Shown here in pieces: positions 22,401 through 29,383 of a stretch of 64,000 nucleotides of DNA. The notes under the pieces were generated by a model that did not search any database, was not told the origin of the DNA, and saw only the letters and a program-made list of their open reading frames with translations. Numbering within the stretch: position 1 is the first letter of the stretch; the number at the start of each line of letters is the position of its first letter. Source of the stretch: Pseudoips prasinana (lineage: Eukaryota; Arthropoda; Insecta; Lepidoptera; Nolidae); the NCBI GenBank assembly GCA_951640165.1, contig OX621251.1:29350893-29414892 (forward strand), read 5' to 3'. The position numbers were made by a program, and so were the translations under genes.

Positions 22401-23015
22401 ATTATTTTAGATAAACCTATATACATAGGTTTCGCTGTATTAGAACTTTCAAAAGCACACATGTATTACTTTCATTACAATATTGTAAAGCCTTTTTATA
22501 AAGATCGAGTGCAGCTATGTTACACAGATACCGATTCCTTTGTCTATAAAATATACACCAACGATTTTTACAATGATTTGAAATATAATTTTTTACAATA
22601 TTTTGACAGCAGTAACTATGAAATCACAAATGATTTACAGATACCGCTAAAAAATAAAAAGGTTCCCGGTCTCTTTAAAGATGAAATGGGAGGAAAATAT
22701 ATTACTGATTTTGTTGGTTTGAGATCGAAACTTTACTCTATAAGAACCCCTAATAGTATCATTAAAAAAGCAAAAGGAGTAAAATCATGCGTGGTCAGGG
22801 ATTTAAACTTATCAGACTATGAAACCATTTTATTTAATGGTGGAGTAATCCGGAGAAAAAATAATATGTTTAAATCAATAAAGCACGAAATATTTACTCG
22901 GACTGTCAACAAAGTTGCTTTATCTAGAAATGATGACAAACGATCGATATCTGTGGATCAAATATCAACCCGAGCCTGGGGGCATGCATTTATTTTTAAG
23001 AATGAATTACTTTGA
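19497..23015 (+). CDS. POLB: Protein-primed family B DNA polymerase
   Basis: A 1172-residue intact frame; I place the start at the ATG at 19497 (MPHCSDCKVF), since upstream in-frame sequence has no ATG. The protein begins with a C2H2-like finger (HCSDC...HLRSNVH) and has a second Cys/His cluster near FCETCLLFF. The 3'-5' exonuclease follows: Exo I ADFETL (D365, E367), Exo II FHNLSGYDCHLF (D510) and Exo III YLKTDVLLLTDIF. A CHICD...CHITG.YRGAAHRHCN insertion between Exo I and Exo II resembles an endonuclease VII-like Cys/His module. Polymerase motifs are A (LDCNNLYG, D757), B (KLLNNSVFGK, 901-910) and C (YTDTDS, D1011 and D1013). This is the pPolB of Polintons; it would replicate the element from protein-primed ends. 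All catalytic residues are present. Confidence 0.97.
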   Translation: MPHCSDCKVFVDNRRWSGHLRSNVHKNNSSNPMYDNVVIINSSFKERIKSYKIIATGEQIHSFPEVFLKSISTQVKHLIDNSIEKHTSVKINFELFASFLMYKNDQQEIKSFRTNNIITHFNYDFDSIYKLTIDLLLKKIEEFEERDSGWTFLCNSHLELNINKYQPLSGSKFLTLPKFIKSKRACLNIRNNDEYCFLWCVVAALYPTNRHPDRISSYPRFQDVLNVNNLTFPITFSDIAIFEKNNPSVNIYVYGLKNEKTIIGPLYKTLNNKSNKSIHLLFIENNNNSHYCLIKDLSRLVRNQMTKHHGKLYFCETCLLFFPTLSQIESHLCGGIVTVLPEQGSFLKFKNYDRKQNIPFVIYADFETLLEPISDDDFNTANTSYSKRHVPAAFAYNVVSSNKNDSVEGYRSYRGNDCVSKFINFLTEDVKQIHQIISKSEPMIFTDDNSLEFKRAVRCHICDNLLLTDKVRDHCHITGLYRGAAHRHCNLQHKVPKFIPIFFHNLSGYDCHLFIKKLGEIPGPIKIIPKTKEKYVAFTKFIPIADNEFICIRFLDSFNFLGTSLDKLAKTLQVEDFVNLRFHFSKDRQFNLLTRKGIYPYDYMTNWKCYDQKSLPSKGNFYNYLTNEDITDEDYNHAQAVWAEFNINNLGEYTDLYLKTDVLLLTDIFQNFRKTCKQYYSLDPAFYITAPSLSFDAMLLKTGVQLELVSDLAIIRMIQSGIRGGLCMCSHRHARANHKYMPEYNPSQPESFIVYLDCNNLYGFSMCQYLPYSSFRFLSDNELANFNVTTIEDNANWGFILEVDLLYPEHLHNDHNDLPFCPEKCVPPGGKTKKLIANLYNKYNYVIHYVHLKKCLEHGLILRKIHRAITFRQSPYLKQYIELNTQLRQKAKSSFEQDFFKLLNNSVFGKTLENTENRVTVHLVNQWCDQSNRTKKFISAEKLIANPYFHSASILSENLVAIQMKPDQIILDKPIYIGFAVLELSKAHMYYFHYNIVKPFYKDRVQLCYTDTDSFVYKIYTNDFYNDLKYNFLQYFDSSNYEITNDLQIPLKNKKVPGLFKDEMGGKYITDFVGLRSKLYSIRTPNSIIKKAKGVKSCVVRDLNLSDYETILFNGGVIRRKNNMFKSIKHEIFTRTVNKVALSRNDDKRSISVDQISTRAWGHAFIFKNELL

Positions 23016-23065
23016 TCATAATTTTAAGTTAAGTGTTACCTACTCATAGTTTAGTTTTAGGAAAT

Positions 23066-23100
23066 AATAAATGTTAATATTATACAAAAAATGAAATAAA
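23066..23100 (+). terminator. POLB polyadenylation signals
   Basis: AATAAA at 23066-23071 and 23095-23100, 51-85 bp after the POLB stop, followed by a T-rich stretch. Confidence 0.6.
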
Positions 23101-23480
23101 GTGTGAATTATTATAATTATTGACTTGTTTTATTTCTGAAATCCTGTTTATTTCAAAATATCATTACACTTTTAAAATCGGTAAACAAAGTTAACACTGA
23201 TTGCAGTTATCTCACTATGCACCTAAAATACCATGCATCATAAGGTTGATTTTCGAATAACTAACGTTTTACGATTAAGTAACATGCTTACAAGGCGTTG
23301 TTTGTCATTGTATAAGTGTTACCTACGTTGCAGTTCATTGGCCTTAGTCTTGAGACACAAACGCTTAGTTGACAATATTAGTATGACTTGTAATTATTTA
23401 GTTATTTTGTCATCATTTACGAAATATTATTCGGCGCGAACACCTGTTTAATATTTTTTTAACTTCCATCAAAAGTTATC
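23101..23480. other. Intergenic spacer in the Polinton
   Basis: A frame of 72 codons at 23233-23451 starts at ATG but has no recognisable motif, so I do not call it. The stretch probably contains the promoter of the next gene. Confidence 0.4.
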
Positions 23481-24074
23481 ATGTCGGTGAGTAAAATATT
23501 TTTAATTCGTTTTTTTATGATTGTTTTATAATTAGAGATTGTGTTCGCAGCTGTGTTGTGTTGCATTTTTCCAGAGCCTTTTGTCACTAATCTAAAGTAA
23601 ATCTAGACTTTCTCGATTGAAAACCCAATTAAAACGCTATACTAGCGGAATAGTGGTATAAATTGTGTTTATATTTTGTTCCAGAATTCTGACACCGAGA
23701 TTGTATTCAGCCAGTATGCTCAGAATCCTTACGAGGGATTCTCCGAGATGTTTCGCAGTGAACCCGGGCAAAGCAAACAAGTCACGAAAGATAAAAAACC
23801 AAAACAACGGTGCAGGGAAAAATCGATAAAGCAAAATCCTACAAAATCCTTCGTTATGAGTCGACTACATCGAAAAGGGATTAAGTTAATAAAAATTTCA
23901 GTGGTAGATCTGTGTAACAACAATCCTCAAACCATAGACAGTGATAGTGACAGTGAAAACGTTATTATAAACGCTCAATATATTGTTCAAGATCCCATCG
24001 ACAGTGTTATGGACGAAACTGAGTCTTTAGTTAAGAAAATATCAAAATCTTTAATAGGTACTGACTTTTATTAA
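23481..24074 (+). CDS. Small spliced Polinton gene of unknown function (131 aa predicted)
   Basis: Exon 1 is only ATGTCG (23481-23486), directly followed by a consensus donor GTGAGT. The acceptor is ttttgttccag ending at 23684, and exon 2 runs 23685-24074 in phase to TAA. The product is hydrophilic: a short acidic N-terminus (NSDTEIVFSQYAQ), a strongly basic middle (KDKKPKQRCREKSIKQ and MSRLHRKGIKLIKI), an acidic DSDSDSEN stretch and a C-terminus with KKISKSLIG. The charge pattern suits a nucleic-acid- or chromatin-binding protein, but that is only inference. The codon-1/2 intron and the N-terminal S-rich SQ pattern recall the cargo gene at 16817-17844. AATAAA at 24179-24184 is its likely poly(A) signal. 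Confidence 0.65.
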
Positions 24075-24207
24075 CCATTTTTGTAAAGTAGTTAATATTT
24101 GTATTTTCATTATGATGTTTTTATTTAATTTTGTATTAGGGTGTGTTATTTGTGGAGTAGCGTGGGGGTGTTTAACAAAATAAAAGCAAATTTACATTAT
24201 TTTGATT

Positions 24208-24213
24208 TTTATT
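24208..24213 (-). terminator. Poly(A) signal for the minus-strand block
   Basis: AATAAA on the minus strand, 54 bp beyond the stop of the 158-residue gene. The plus-strand signal at 24179 lies 24 bp away, so the two transcription units converge here. Confidence 0.55.
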
Positions 24214-24266
24214 TAAAAACCTTAAAACCAATAATCTAAATACATTACACATATGAGTACATACAT

Positions 24267-24743
24267 TTATACCCATTCTAAATATTTCCTTAAACAAAGC
24301 ACATTTTTAAGAGCACATTGCTTTAGATGTTTATTACAATTAAAATTAGATCTTCCTTCACAGTATTTTTTATGCAAAACAGAGAAACTAAGACATTGTT
24401 CTGTACCAAGGTCTGATACTTTACAATTCACACACAGTTCCTTTATCCAATTCACCTTCTCCAAACCATTTACAATAATTTCCTTATTTTCTAGATATGG
24501 AACGATTATACGCCGAAATTCTCTATAGTCAATATATCCTTCATTCCAATAAATACCTCTATTTCTTTCCAACCATTTAACTTGTCTCTTTTCGTCACTT
24601 GTTAAGTATTTAAACAAGTATGGCGGTTTTATTAAAAATGTTTGCGTATAATCACGACTTGCAAAAGCTAATTCTTTTATTATAAAATTATTGTTCAGGT
24701 CTTTAAACCCTTGAACATCTAAAATAATAGTATTCGGATTCAT
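24267..24743 (-). CDS. Polinton-associated 158-aa protein, function unknown
   Basis: It starts ATG with MNPNTIILDVQGFKD and continues FIIKELAFASRDY, KPPYLFKYL, WLERNRGIYWNEGYI and a Cys-rich C-terminus (ELCVNCKVSDLG, FNCNKHLKQCALKN). I recall proteins with the LDVQGFK...KELA and NRGIYWNEG pattern beside capsid genes in other arthropod Polinton-like elements. The acidic residues D9 and E24 and the beta-strand-like N-terminus would be compatible with an RNase H-like nuclease fold, but I cannot show activity. The C-terminal Cys/His residues may bind zinc. It overlaps the major capsid gene stop by four bases (ATGA). Confidence 0.75.
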   Translation of the reverse strand: MNPNTIILDVQGFKDLNNNFIIKELAFASRDYTQTFLIKPPYLFKYLTSDEKRQVKWLERNRGIYWNEGYIDYREFRRIIVPYLENKEIIVNGLEKVNWIKELCVNCKVSDLGTEQCLSFSVLHKKYCEGRSNFNCNKHLKQCALKNVLCLRKYLEWV

Positions 24744-25954
24744 GATATTTTTCTCACAGTATTACTCAATGGCTTGTACTCAATTATGCAGTCGTTCAAT
24801 ATAAGACAGTATGCAGAAGTTTGATCTGGTATATCGGAATCACTCTCAATTTCCACTCTTACATCCACAATAGGACCTGTCTTTACATTATCAGCTTGTC
24901 TAGAGCAATCTATGACAAATAGCGGCGCCAAATCTTTGAATTGTTTCTCACTTAATAAGGGTTCCGAGCGACGTCCGTAATAAGACTGTTGAAATCTGAT
25001 GTATTGCTCGTATAATAAAGCGATTCTGTTATTCGCGAAGCTGACATTTAGGTTTTCATACGGGAAGTAAGTTGAGTTTAAGTATACTCTAACGTCACGA
25101 ACATGACAGTGATCGAACTGGGACATATCAGAACTTGAATTGTTTTTTCTATTTGTTTGTAGACCTATAATTATGTATCTTGGTTTCTCTATTTGTGAGG
25201 AAGTTTTGATAGACCAGGTATGTTTTGTAGTTTTAGGTAAAGCTGGATATTCGTACAGATCCCAATTTCTGAATATCATCTGGAGTGGTCGATCTTTTTC
25301 TAACAGTTTTAGCAAACTTATTTTTTCTTTGTCGGATACTTTAACATGCGGTACACGCCAGATGATTTTATTTATCTGAACGTCGTCTACAAATTCCCCG
25401 GTGTTAAGTTTCACAGCATTCAGATTAGTGTTACTTCGTAGCAATATCAGTTCGTGCCTACTATTTATCACGACTTTCTTGAAATCTTCTGCAAAACCGA
25501 TAATGTTACAGAGGGGTATAGAAGCAGAAAAACTACCCCCATTAATATTTTTTATTCCATCGATATTCCAGCCCCATGCATTGGCTATCTTTGATTCACC
25601 TTCACTCATTGATATTAACGATTTCATGGTGGTAGTTATGCCAGCGTTTTTTATTCTATCAATTTCCACTCCATTCAGCTCATATCTTATATCTTGGAAT
25701 AAGTAGAGTAGAGCATTATTCGTAAAATTAACACTAGTGGCTTTCTCTTTCATATCCTTTTTACTTACGACAACAGTTCCTTCCAAATACAAGGTACTAG
25801 CTGAGGGAAGTATATACAAGTCCTGTTGGTTAATAGGTATGCGGATTTCATCGTTTCTATTGAAACTAGTTACGTAGGGCTTGTAAGAATGAAATTCGAT
25901 TCCTTCAACAGTGTTGTCATAAGTCGGAGCAGATAAAACGTCTAAGATATTCAT
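24740..25954 (-). CDS. PY: Major capsid protein candidate (double jelly roll)
   Basis: 404 residues, intact. Signature blocks are NRNDEIRIPINQQDLYILP near residue 35, SASTLYLEG, LFQDIRYELNGVEID, and later WSIKTSSQIEKPRYIIIGLQ and DHCHVRDVRVYLNS. These match my memory of the Polinton major capsid family, which folds as a double jelly roll and forms the pseudo-hexameric capsomers of an icosahedral particle. At 404 residues it is shorter than many Polinton capsid proteins, so a homologous but divergent capsid subfamily is possible. Its start overlaps the stop of the upstream 49-residue gene (ATGA) and its end overlaps the next gene, as in a compact virion gene block. Confidence 0.8.
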   Translation of the reverse strand: MNILDVLSAPTYDNTVEGIEFHSYKPYVTSFNRNDEIRIPINQQDLYILPSASTLYLEGTVVVSKKDMKEKATSVNFTNNALLYLFQDIRYELNGVEIDRIKNAGITTTMKSLISMSEGESKIANAWGWNIDGIKNINGGSFSASIPLCNIIGFAEDFKKVVINSRHELILLRSNTNLNAVKLNTGEFVDDVQINKIIWRVPHVKVSDKEKISLLKLLEKDRPLQMIFRNWDLYEYPALPKTTKHTWSIKTSSQIEKPRYIIIGLQTNRKNNSSSDMSQFDHCHVRDVRVYLNSTYFPYENLNVSFANNRIALLYEQYIRFQQSYYGRRSEPLLSEKQFKDLAPLFVIDCSRQADNVKTGPIVDVRVEIESDSDIPDQTSAYCLILNDCIIEYKPLSNTVRKIS

Positions 25955-26100
25955 TTTAGCAAACCGATCGCTTTGAGAAATGCCTTGTTTTCTTTAGTTA
26001 ATTTAATTTTCTTCTTAGAGCGAGCTCTTATTTGGTTGAAAGCTTGAGCGGGACTGATATTTTTGATTTGTTGATGCATATATTTATTGTAGTCAATCAT
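25951..26100 (-). CDS. 49-aa basic protein between penton and major capsid genes
   Basis: A short frame starts ATG at 26100 and stops at 25951. It contains MIDYNKYMHQ, SPAQAFNQIRAR, SKKKIKLTKENKAF and ends IGLLK. It overlaps the penton stop and the major capsid start by four bases each, the same tight coupling as its neighbours, which argues that it is a real gene. The Lys/Arg-rich middle would suit a small core or capsid-associated peptide, comparable in role with adenovirus core peptides, but this is inference from position and charge. Confidence 0.65.
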   Translation of the reverse strand: MIDYNKYMHQQIKNISPAQAFNQIRARSKKKIKLTKENKAFLKAIGLLK

Positions 26101-26771
26101 TTTTTTCTTCTGAGATGCAAATACAGCTGCACTTCTTCACCGCGCAAATTGATTAAGCGGTTATTTATATCTAACAGCCTGATATGTATACAGCTAATGT
26201 TGTTTTGGTTAATTGGAAAGTATATCGCGTTTTTCGGGATTTCTATAATTCTATATCCGGGAGGCACGTTGAGAGCAAATTCGTGGATAATGTGACTGGG
26301 TTCTCCGTTTGTGTACGAGCCGCTTACAATATCACATTCGATCCTGATCACTGTTGTAGGTAAAATGTTGACTGGAAAGTGCGATACATGCCATTTATTT
26401 GCTTTTAAGATCTGCTTATTAAACCCTAACAAATTCCTAAACGTACCTTCTTTATTAAAATTTATGTCTTTTGTACAATATACAGCAGCTTTTAAAGTAT
26501 TGTTATTGCACTGTAGTTTGATTGATGCATCTTTCATTTCAGATTTTAAATAATCATTAATATCTTGCAATTCATAGGTGCCGTCAGGTATTTCAATAAC
26601 TTCGTTAGAACCATAATAGAACTTATTATTCGTTTTGTCAATGTTTGGAATAGAATTAAATGTTGCGAAATGCAATAAGGCACACTCATACTGTTCATAT
26701 AGTTGCAACGTGTTAGGATAGTAAGTAGATAAAGTTGACGAGTTTCCAGTTATCGATAATGTGAGTGACAT
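26097..26771 (-). CDS. PX: Minor capsid (penton-like, single jelly roll) protein
   Basis: 224 residues, intact. It starts MSLTLSITGN and has the recurrent blocks CALLHFATFNSIPNI, IEIPDGTYELQDINDYL, LKAAVYCTKDINF, FRNLLGFN, VIRIECDIVSGSYTNGEP, HEFALNVPPGYRIIEIP and the final RGEEVQLYLHLRRKK. This matches the Polinton minor capsid protein proposed to form the pentons. It sits directly before the major capsid gene, as expected. No damage seen. Confidence 0.85.
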   Translation of the reverse strand: MSLTLSITGNSSTLSTYYPNTLQLYEQYECALLHFATFNSIPNIDKTNNKFYYGSNEVIEIPDGTYELQDINDYLKSEMKDASIKLQCNNNTLKAAVYCTKDINFNKEGTFRNLLGFNKQILKANKWHVSHFPVNILPTTVIRIECDIVSGSYTNGEPSHIIHEFALNVPPGYRIIEIPKNAIYFPINQNNISCIHIRLLDINNRLINLRGEEVQLYLHLRRKK

Positions 26772-26816
26772 CTTGCAAATGATTCAAATAAAAGAAAAGC
26801 ATAAGTTTTATACGTT

Positions 26817-27179
26817 TTATTTCCAAAAATTCCATAGATATTCTAAACATAAGTGTCCACAATTTACAGTGTTGAATTTCTGATATCTTGTATAATTATA
26901 AAAAACATTACAATTCTTAAAATATCGCATTAATTCCATTGGAGGTTTTAAATCTCCAAAGCTATCAAAATATTCACAATAATTGCATACTTTTACATAA
27001 GCTACCCAATGCGTGCCTTCGTTCTTAGAGTCGGCCAAGTTAACAACACCACATTCAACCCGTTTTGGCGTCCTTGGTAACTGATCCTTCATGTATACTC
27101 CTCGAAAGTGAGGGATGTTGCGTGCATACCTTTGGATGTCTATATTAGTGAGAGGACGATTAGGTAGCTTATTTTTCAG
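26817..27179 (-). CDS. PRO: Adenain-like cysteine protease, start undetermined
   Basis: The conserved frame encodes the adenovirus-type maturation protease: GTHWVAYVK with the catalytic His (residue 28 counted from the first ATG at 27092), YFDSFGD with the acidic residue (D43), Gln 71, and NTVNCGHLCLEYLW with the nucleophile Cys 78. Family-typical sequence (LTNIDIQRYA, IPHFRGVYMKD) begins about 25-30 codons before that ATG, so ATG 27092 is internal and translation must begin upstream. The frame is open back to CTG at 27177-27179 and a little beyond, with no ATG before a TAA. It overlaps the PLA2 gene by four bases in the -1 frame. Options are -1 frameshifting, a non-AUG start, splicing, or a lost start. 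Role: cleavage of virion proteins during maturation. Confidence 0.85.
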   Translation of the reverse strand: MKNKLPNRPLTNIDIQRYARNIPHFRGVYMKDQLPRTPKRVECGVVNLADSKNEGTHWVAYVKVCNYCEYFDSFGDLKPPMELMRYFKNCNVFYNYTRYQKFNTVNCGHLCLEYLWNFWK

Positions 27180-27904
27180 TTTTTTGAAGACTTAATGAAT
27201 AAACCATTACCATTTTTATGTGACTTAATGTACAAGCCCTGACCTAACTTTAAAGACTCCATAGCCTTATTATGTCGTTGTGTTTCTCGCAAATTTTGCT
27301 GACCTGCTTTGTAATCGTTAACAGTTTTTGCAATACCAGCCGCACCACCAGCTAAAGTTCCTAAAGCTGATAAACCCGCAAAAATTGGGATTAAAGGTAG
27401 AATACCTCCAGTCTTTGGTAAGGGTATCACTCGCGGCACTCGAATTTTCTGAATGCATGGGATTATTTTTTTTGCTGCTGAGTAAGCAGCGTTAATTAAA
27501 GCTTTACTGTCCTTTGGATTCAGTTTCTTTATTTTTGCTTTTATTTTTGACACGAAACTTTTAAACGTTTTAATGCCAGAACCAGATTTCAGTTTGGCTT
27601 TCATAACTTTGCTCACTAACCATGAACTAAGTTTTTCACCTTTCCCAGCATCGCTCGATTTAAGTCTTTGTTTAGCCATATTTAGTAGTTGCAAATCAGC
27701 TTTGTGGCGATTGGGTAAGTCTGTATGGTCTGCATATGCAATGTCGTGATGCATACAAGCTTCGTCTAGCTTATTTACACCTCGGTCACCTCGTAATAAA
27801 CGTTTCTGCAATTTAGTTCCGGGACCGCAATAATTGTAGCCGGGTAAATGAAGTTCGAACGGTAGATTATTAATTAAGGTATTAACAAGTTCACCTCCTT
27901 GCAT
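27176..27904 (-). CDS. Minor virion protein with parvovirus-type phospholipase A2 domain
   Basis: 242 residues from ATG 27904. The N-terminal domain (about 15-75) has the calcium loop YNYCGPGT (residues 23-30) and the catalytic pair in CMHHDIAYAD (H53-D54, Y57), the pattern of parvovirus VP1 and adintovirus PLA2 domains, which disrupt endosomal membranes during particle entry. A basic Lys-rich region (about 95-140) follows, then a hydrophobic Gly/Ala segment (LPLIPIFAGLSALGTLAGGA) and a basic tail. The layout resembles adenovirus internal capsid proteins cleaved by the protease encoded next door. Catalytic residues are intact. Its last codons contain the slippery heptamer described separately. 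Confidence 0.85.
   Translation of the reverse strand: MQGGELVNTLINNLPFELHLPGYNYCGPGTKLQKRLLRGDRGVNKLDEACMHHDIAYADHTDLPNRHKADLQLLNMAKQRLKSSDAGKGEKLSSWLVSKVMKAKLKSGSGIKTFKSFVSKIKAKIKKLNPKDSKALINAAYSAAKKIIPCIQKIRVPRVIPLPKTGGILPLIPIFAGLSALGTLAGGAAGIAKTVNDYKAGQQNLRETQRHNKAMESLKLGQGLYIKSHKNGNGLFIKSSKN
27179..27185 (-). promoter_or_regulatory. Candidate -1 ribosomal frameshift site A AAA AAC
   Basis: The heptamer is in the zero frame of the PLA2 gene as TCA AAA AAC TGA, with the stop codon immediately following. A one-base backward slip would continue as CTG AAA AAT, exactly the protease frame. A AAA AAC is an efficient eukaryotic slippery sequence. I see no strong downstream pseudoknot; a weak cctc/gagg pairing is possible further on. 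Confidence 0.5.
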
Positions 27905-27957
27905 TGTCTAATGTGTAATGAGAGAAATGATGCAAAAGTAATCGTTATATAATTATT

Positions 27958-28893
27958 TTAATCCACTATTGCAGTTTTCTCGATCCAACTATTTTCTTCG
28001 TTGTTTAGACCCAACCATTTCACAAACATTTTTGATCCTTTTCTTTTTAAAACCCTTTCTATCAAATAAATACCAGGATAGTAAGATTTCTGAAGTTCTT
28101 GCTCGTAAAATGTTCCCATTATGGCTTGCTTTCGCTGATCTTGTATATGATATGTTACTGGTATGGTATGATTAATTTTTTTTATAGTAAATATTTCAGT
28201 TGACCAATTAGGTGTATAACCTTTTTCAAAATGGTGTTTGTATTTACTGATACGAACAAAGTCACCTACTTTGAACTTAGGTTTTCTACGGACGGTTACA
28301 TGATTTAAGGCTTTTTTAATATTTTCTTTTATAACAGACTCGCAAGATTTATTTACTTCAATTGGTTTAAATTTAATGGTACGATGTTTTGTGTTGTTAT
28401 ATATCTTTAACGTAACCTCTAACGGTATACCTAACCACATATAGTTTCCGTTCAGACTAAAATATTTATATATTTTATTTTTAAGAGTTTTAATCAGTCG
28501 CTCTACGATCGAAGCTTTTTTAGTAGAAAACGTTGAGTAATGGTTAACATTGTAAGTCTTCATAAGCGTTTGAAATGAGTTGTTATAAAATTCTGTTCCC
28601 ATATCAGTTTGTAAATTAACCGGTTTGCGATTGCTGTTAATCAGTATTCGTTTAAATGCATGAGTAACATCAAGTTTATTTTTTGATTTTAATGGCTCTG
28701 CCCAAGCGTACTTTGAGAAGCAGTCAATCACCACTAAAATGTAATTATGACCTTTATTATATTTTCTTAGATTTTGCATGTCCATCAGATCAGCTTGCCA
28801 CAAGTCATCGATCCCCTTTAGAATGACAGGACGTCTAACGAAATTTCTTCGTGCTGCTTTATGTATTTCATTAACAATTTGCTGTTTTGCCAT
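27958..28893 (-). CDS. INT: Polinton integrase (DDE) with C-terminal chromodomain
   Basis: 311 residues, intact. The retroviral-type catalytic core has LWQADLMD (D35), VVIDCFSKYAWAEPL, LQTDMGTEF (D97) and KKASIVERLIKTLKNKI (E131). The D97-E131 spacing leaves 33 residues between the two, close to the D,D(35)E norm. A beta-barrel-like region follows (KFKVGDFVRISKYK). The end is a chromodomain (IYLIERVLKRKGSKMFVKWL and NSWIEK), which could read histone marks at target sites. The N-terminus is short, with no HHCC zinc finger in view. It starts within TAATG, overlapping the stop of the gene upstream by one base. It would catalyse insertion with the observed 6-bp target duplication. Confidence 0.95.
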   Translation of the reverse strand: MAKQQIVNEIHKAARRNFVRRPVILKGIDDLWQADLMDMQNLRKYNKGHNYILVVIDCFSKYAWAEPLKSKNKLDVTHAFKRILINSNRKPVNLQTDMGTEFYNNSFQTLMKTYNVNHYSTFSTKKASIVERLIKTLKNKIYKYFSLNGNYMWLGIPLEVTLKIYNNTKHRTIKFKPIEVNKSCESVIKENIKKALNHVTVRRKPKFKVGDFVRISKYKHHFEKGYTPNWSTEIFTIKKINHTIPVTYHIQDQRKQAIMGTFYEQELQKSYYPGIYLIERVLKRKGSKMFVKWLGLNNEENSWIEKTAIVD

Positions 28894-29327
28894 TACGGAG
28901 TTTTTTGTAGTAATTTATCTACCTCTGCTTGGGTATAAAACTTATCTTCCAAATGAGTTGAAATCTCAGGTATCTTTGCTTTTAAAGTAGCCTGAACTGT
29001 GTCCTTTGTGTCTTTTATGATTTGAGAGCGCAATGAACCAATCATGTTATTAAATTCTTTTAACATATTAGCATTCAATCGATCTACGTAATCCTTGTTC
29101 ACGGTCAGGTTATTTAATTCTTTTAACATGTTAGCATTCAATCGATCTACATAATCCTTGTTCACAGCATCGCCTGCTTCTACTGGAGATCGGACTCCTC
29201 TTAATCTTGATGTTTTTAAATCAAAATCTCCGTTTTCTAATTTTAACAATGCGTTCTCATTAAACTCAAATAACTCTGATAAACGCATTCTTTTGTGAAT
29301 GTAGTGTCCGAATTTGTCTACGTTCAT
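28893..29327 (-). CDS. Fibre-like coiled-coil protein with internal duplication
   Basis: 144 residues from ATG 29327. The middle holds RGVRSPVEAGDAVNKDYVDR, which resembles the GDAVNKxYVD repeats of viral fibre and tail proteins. The 21-residue unit beginning NKDYVDRLNANMLKE occurs twice in tandem, encoded by a 63-bp DNA duplication (29047-29165). Long helices follow. The sequence suggests a trimeric or dimeric elongated virion part, perhaps a spike, but I do not know a named family. It is joined to the integrase gene by a one-base overlap. Confidence 0.75.
   Translation of the reverse strand: MNVDKFGHYIHKRMRLSELFEFNENALLKLENGDFDLKTSRLRGVRSPVEAGDAVNKDYVDRLNANMLKELNNLTVNKDYVDRLNANMLKEFNNMIGSLRSQIIKDTKDTVQATLKAKIPEISTHLEDKFYTQAEVDKLLQKTP
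29047..29165 (-). repeat. 63-bp in-frame tandem duplication
   Basis: Copies begin at 29047 and 29110, differ at only a few positions over the shared 56 bp and keep the reading frame (21 codons per unit). Confidence 0.9.
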
Positions 29328-29383
29328 ATTTAAGGTGTATTGTATCGAGAAGCTGATAATAAAATAAACACATTTTAAAATAT

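Noticed and set aside
23233..23451. 72-codon frame in the Polinton
   Set aside because: No motif, no splice or overlap link to its neighbours, and ordinary AT-rich composition; it may be chance.
27958..28893. Integrase as part of an LTR retrotransposon
   Set aside because: No LTRs, gag, RNase H or reverse transcriptase of that type; the neighbours are Polinton genes inside one TIR pair.
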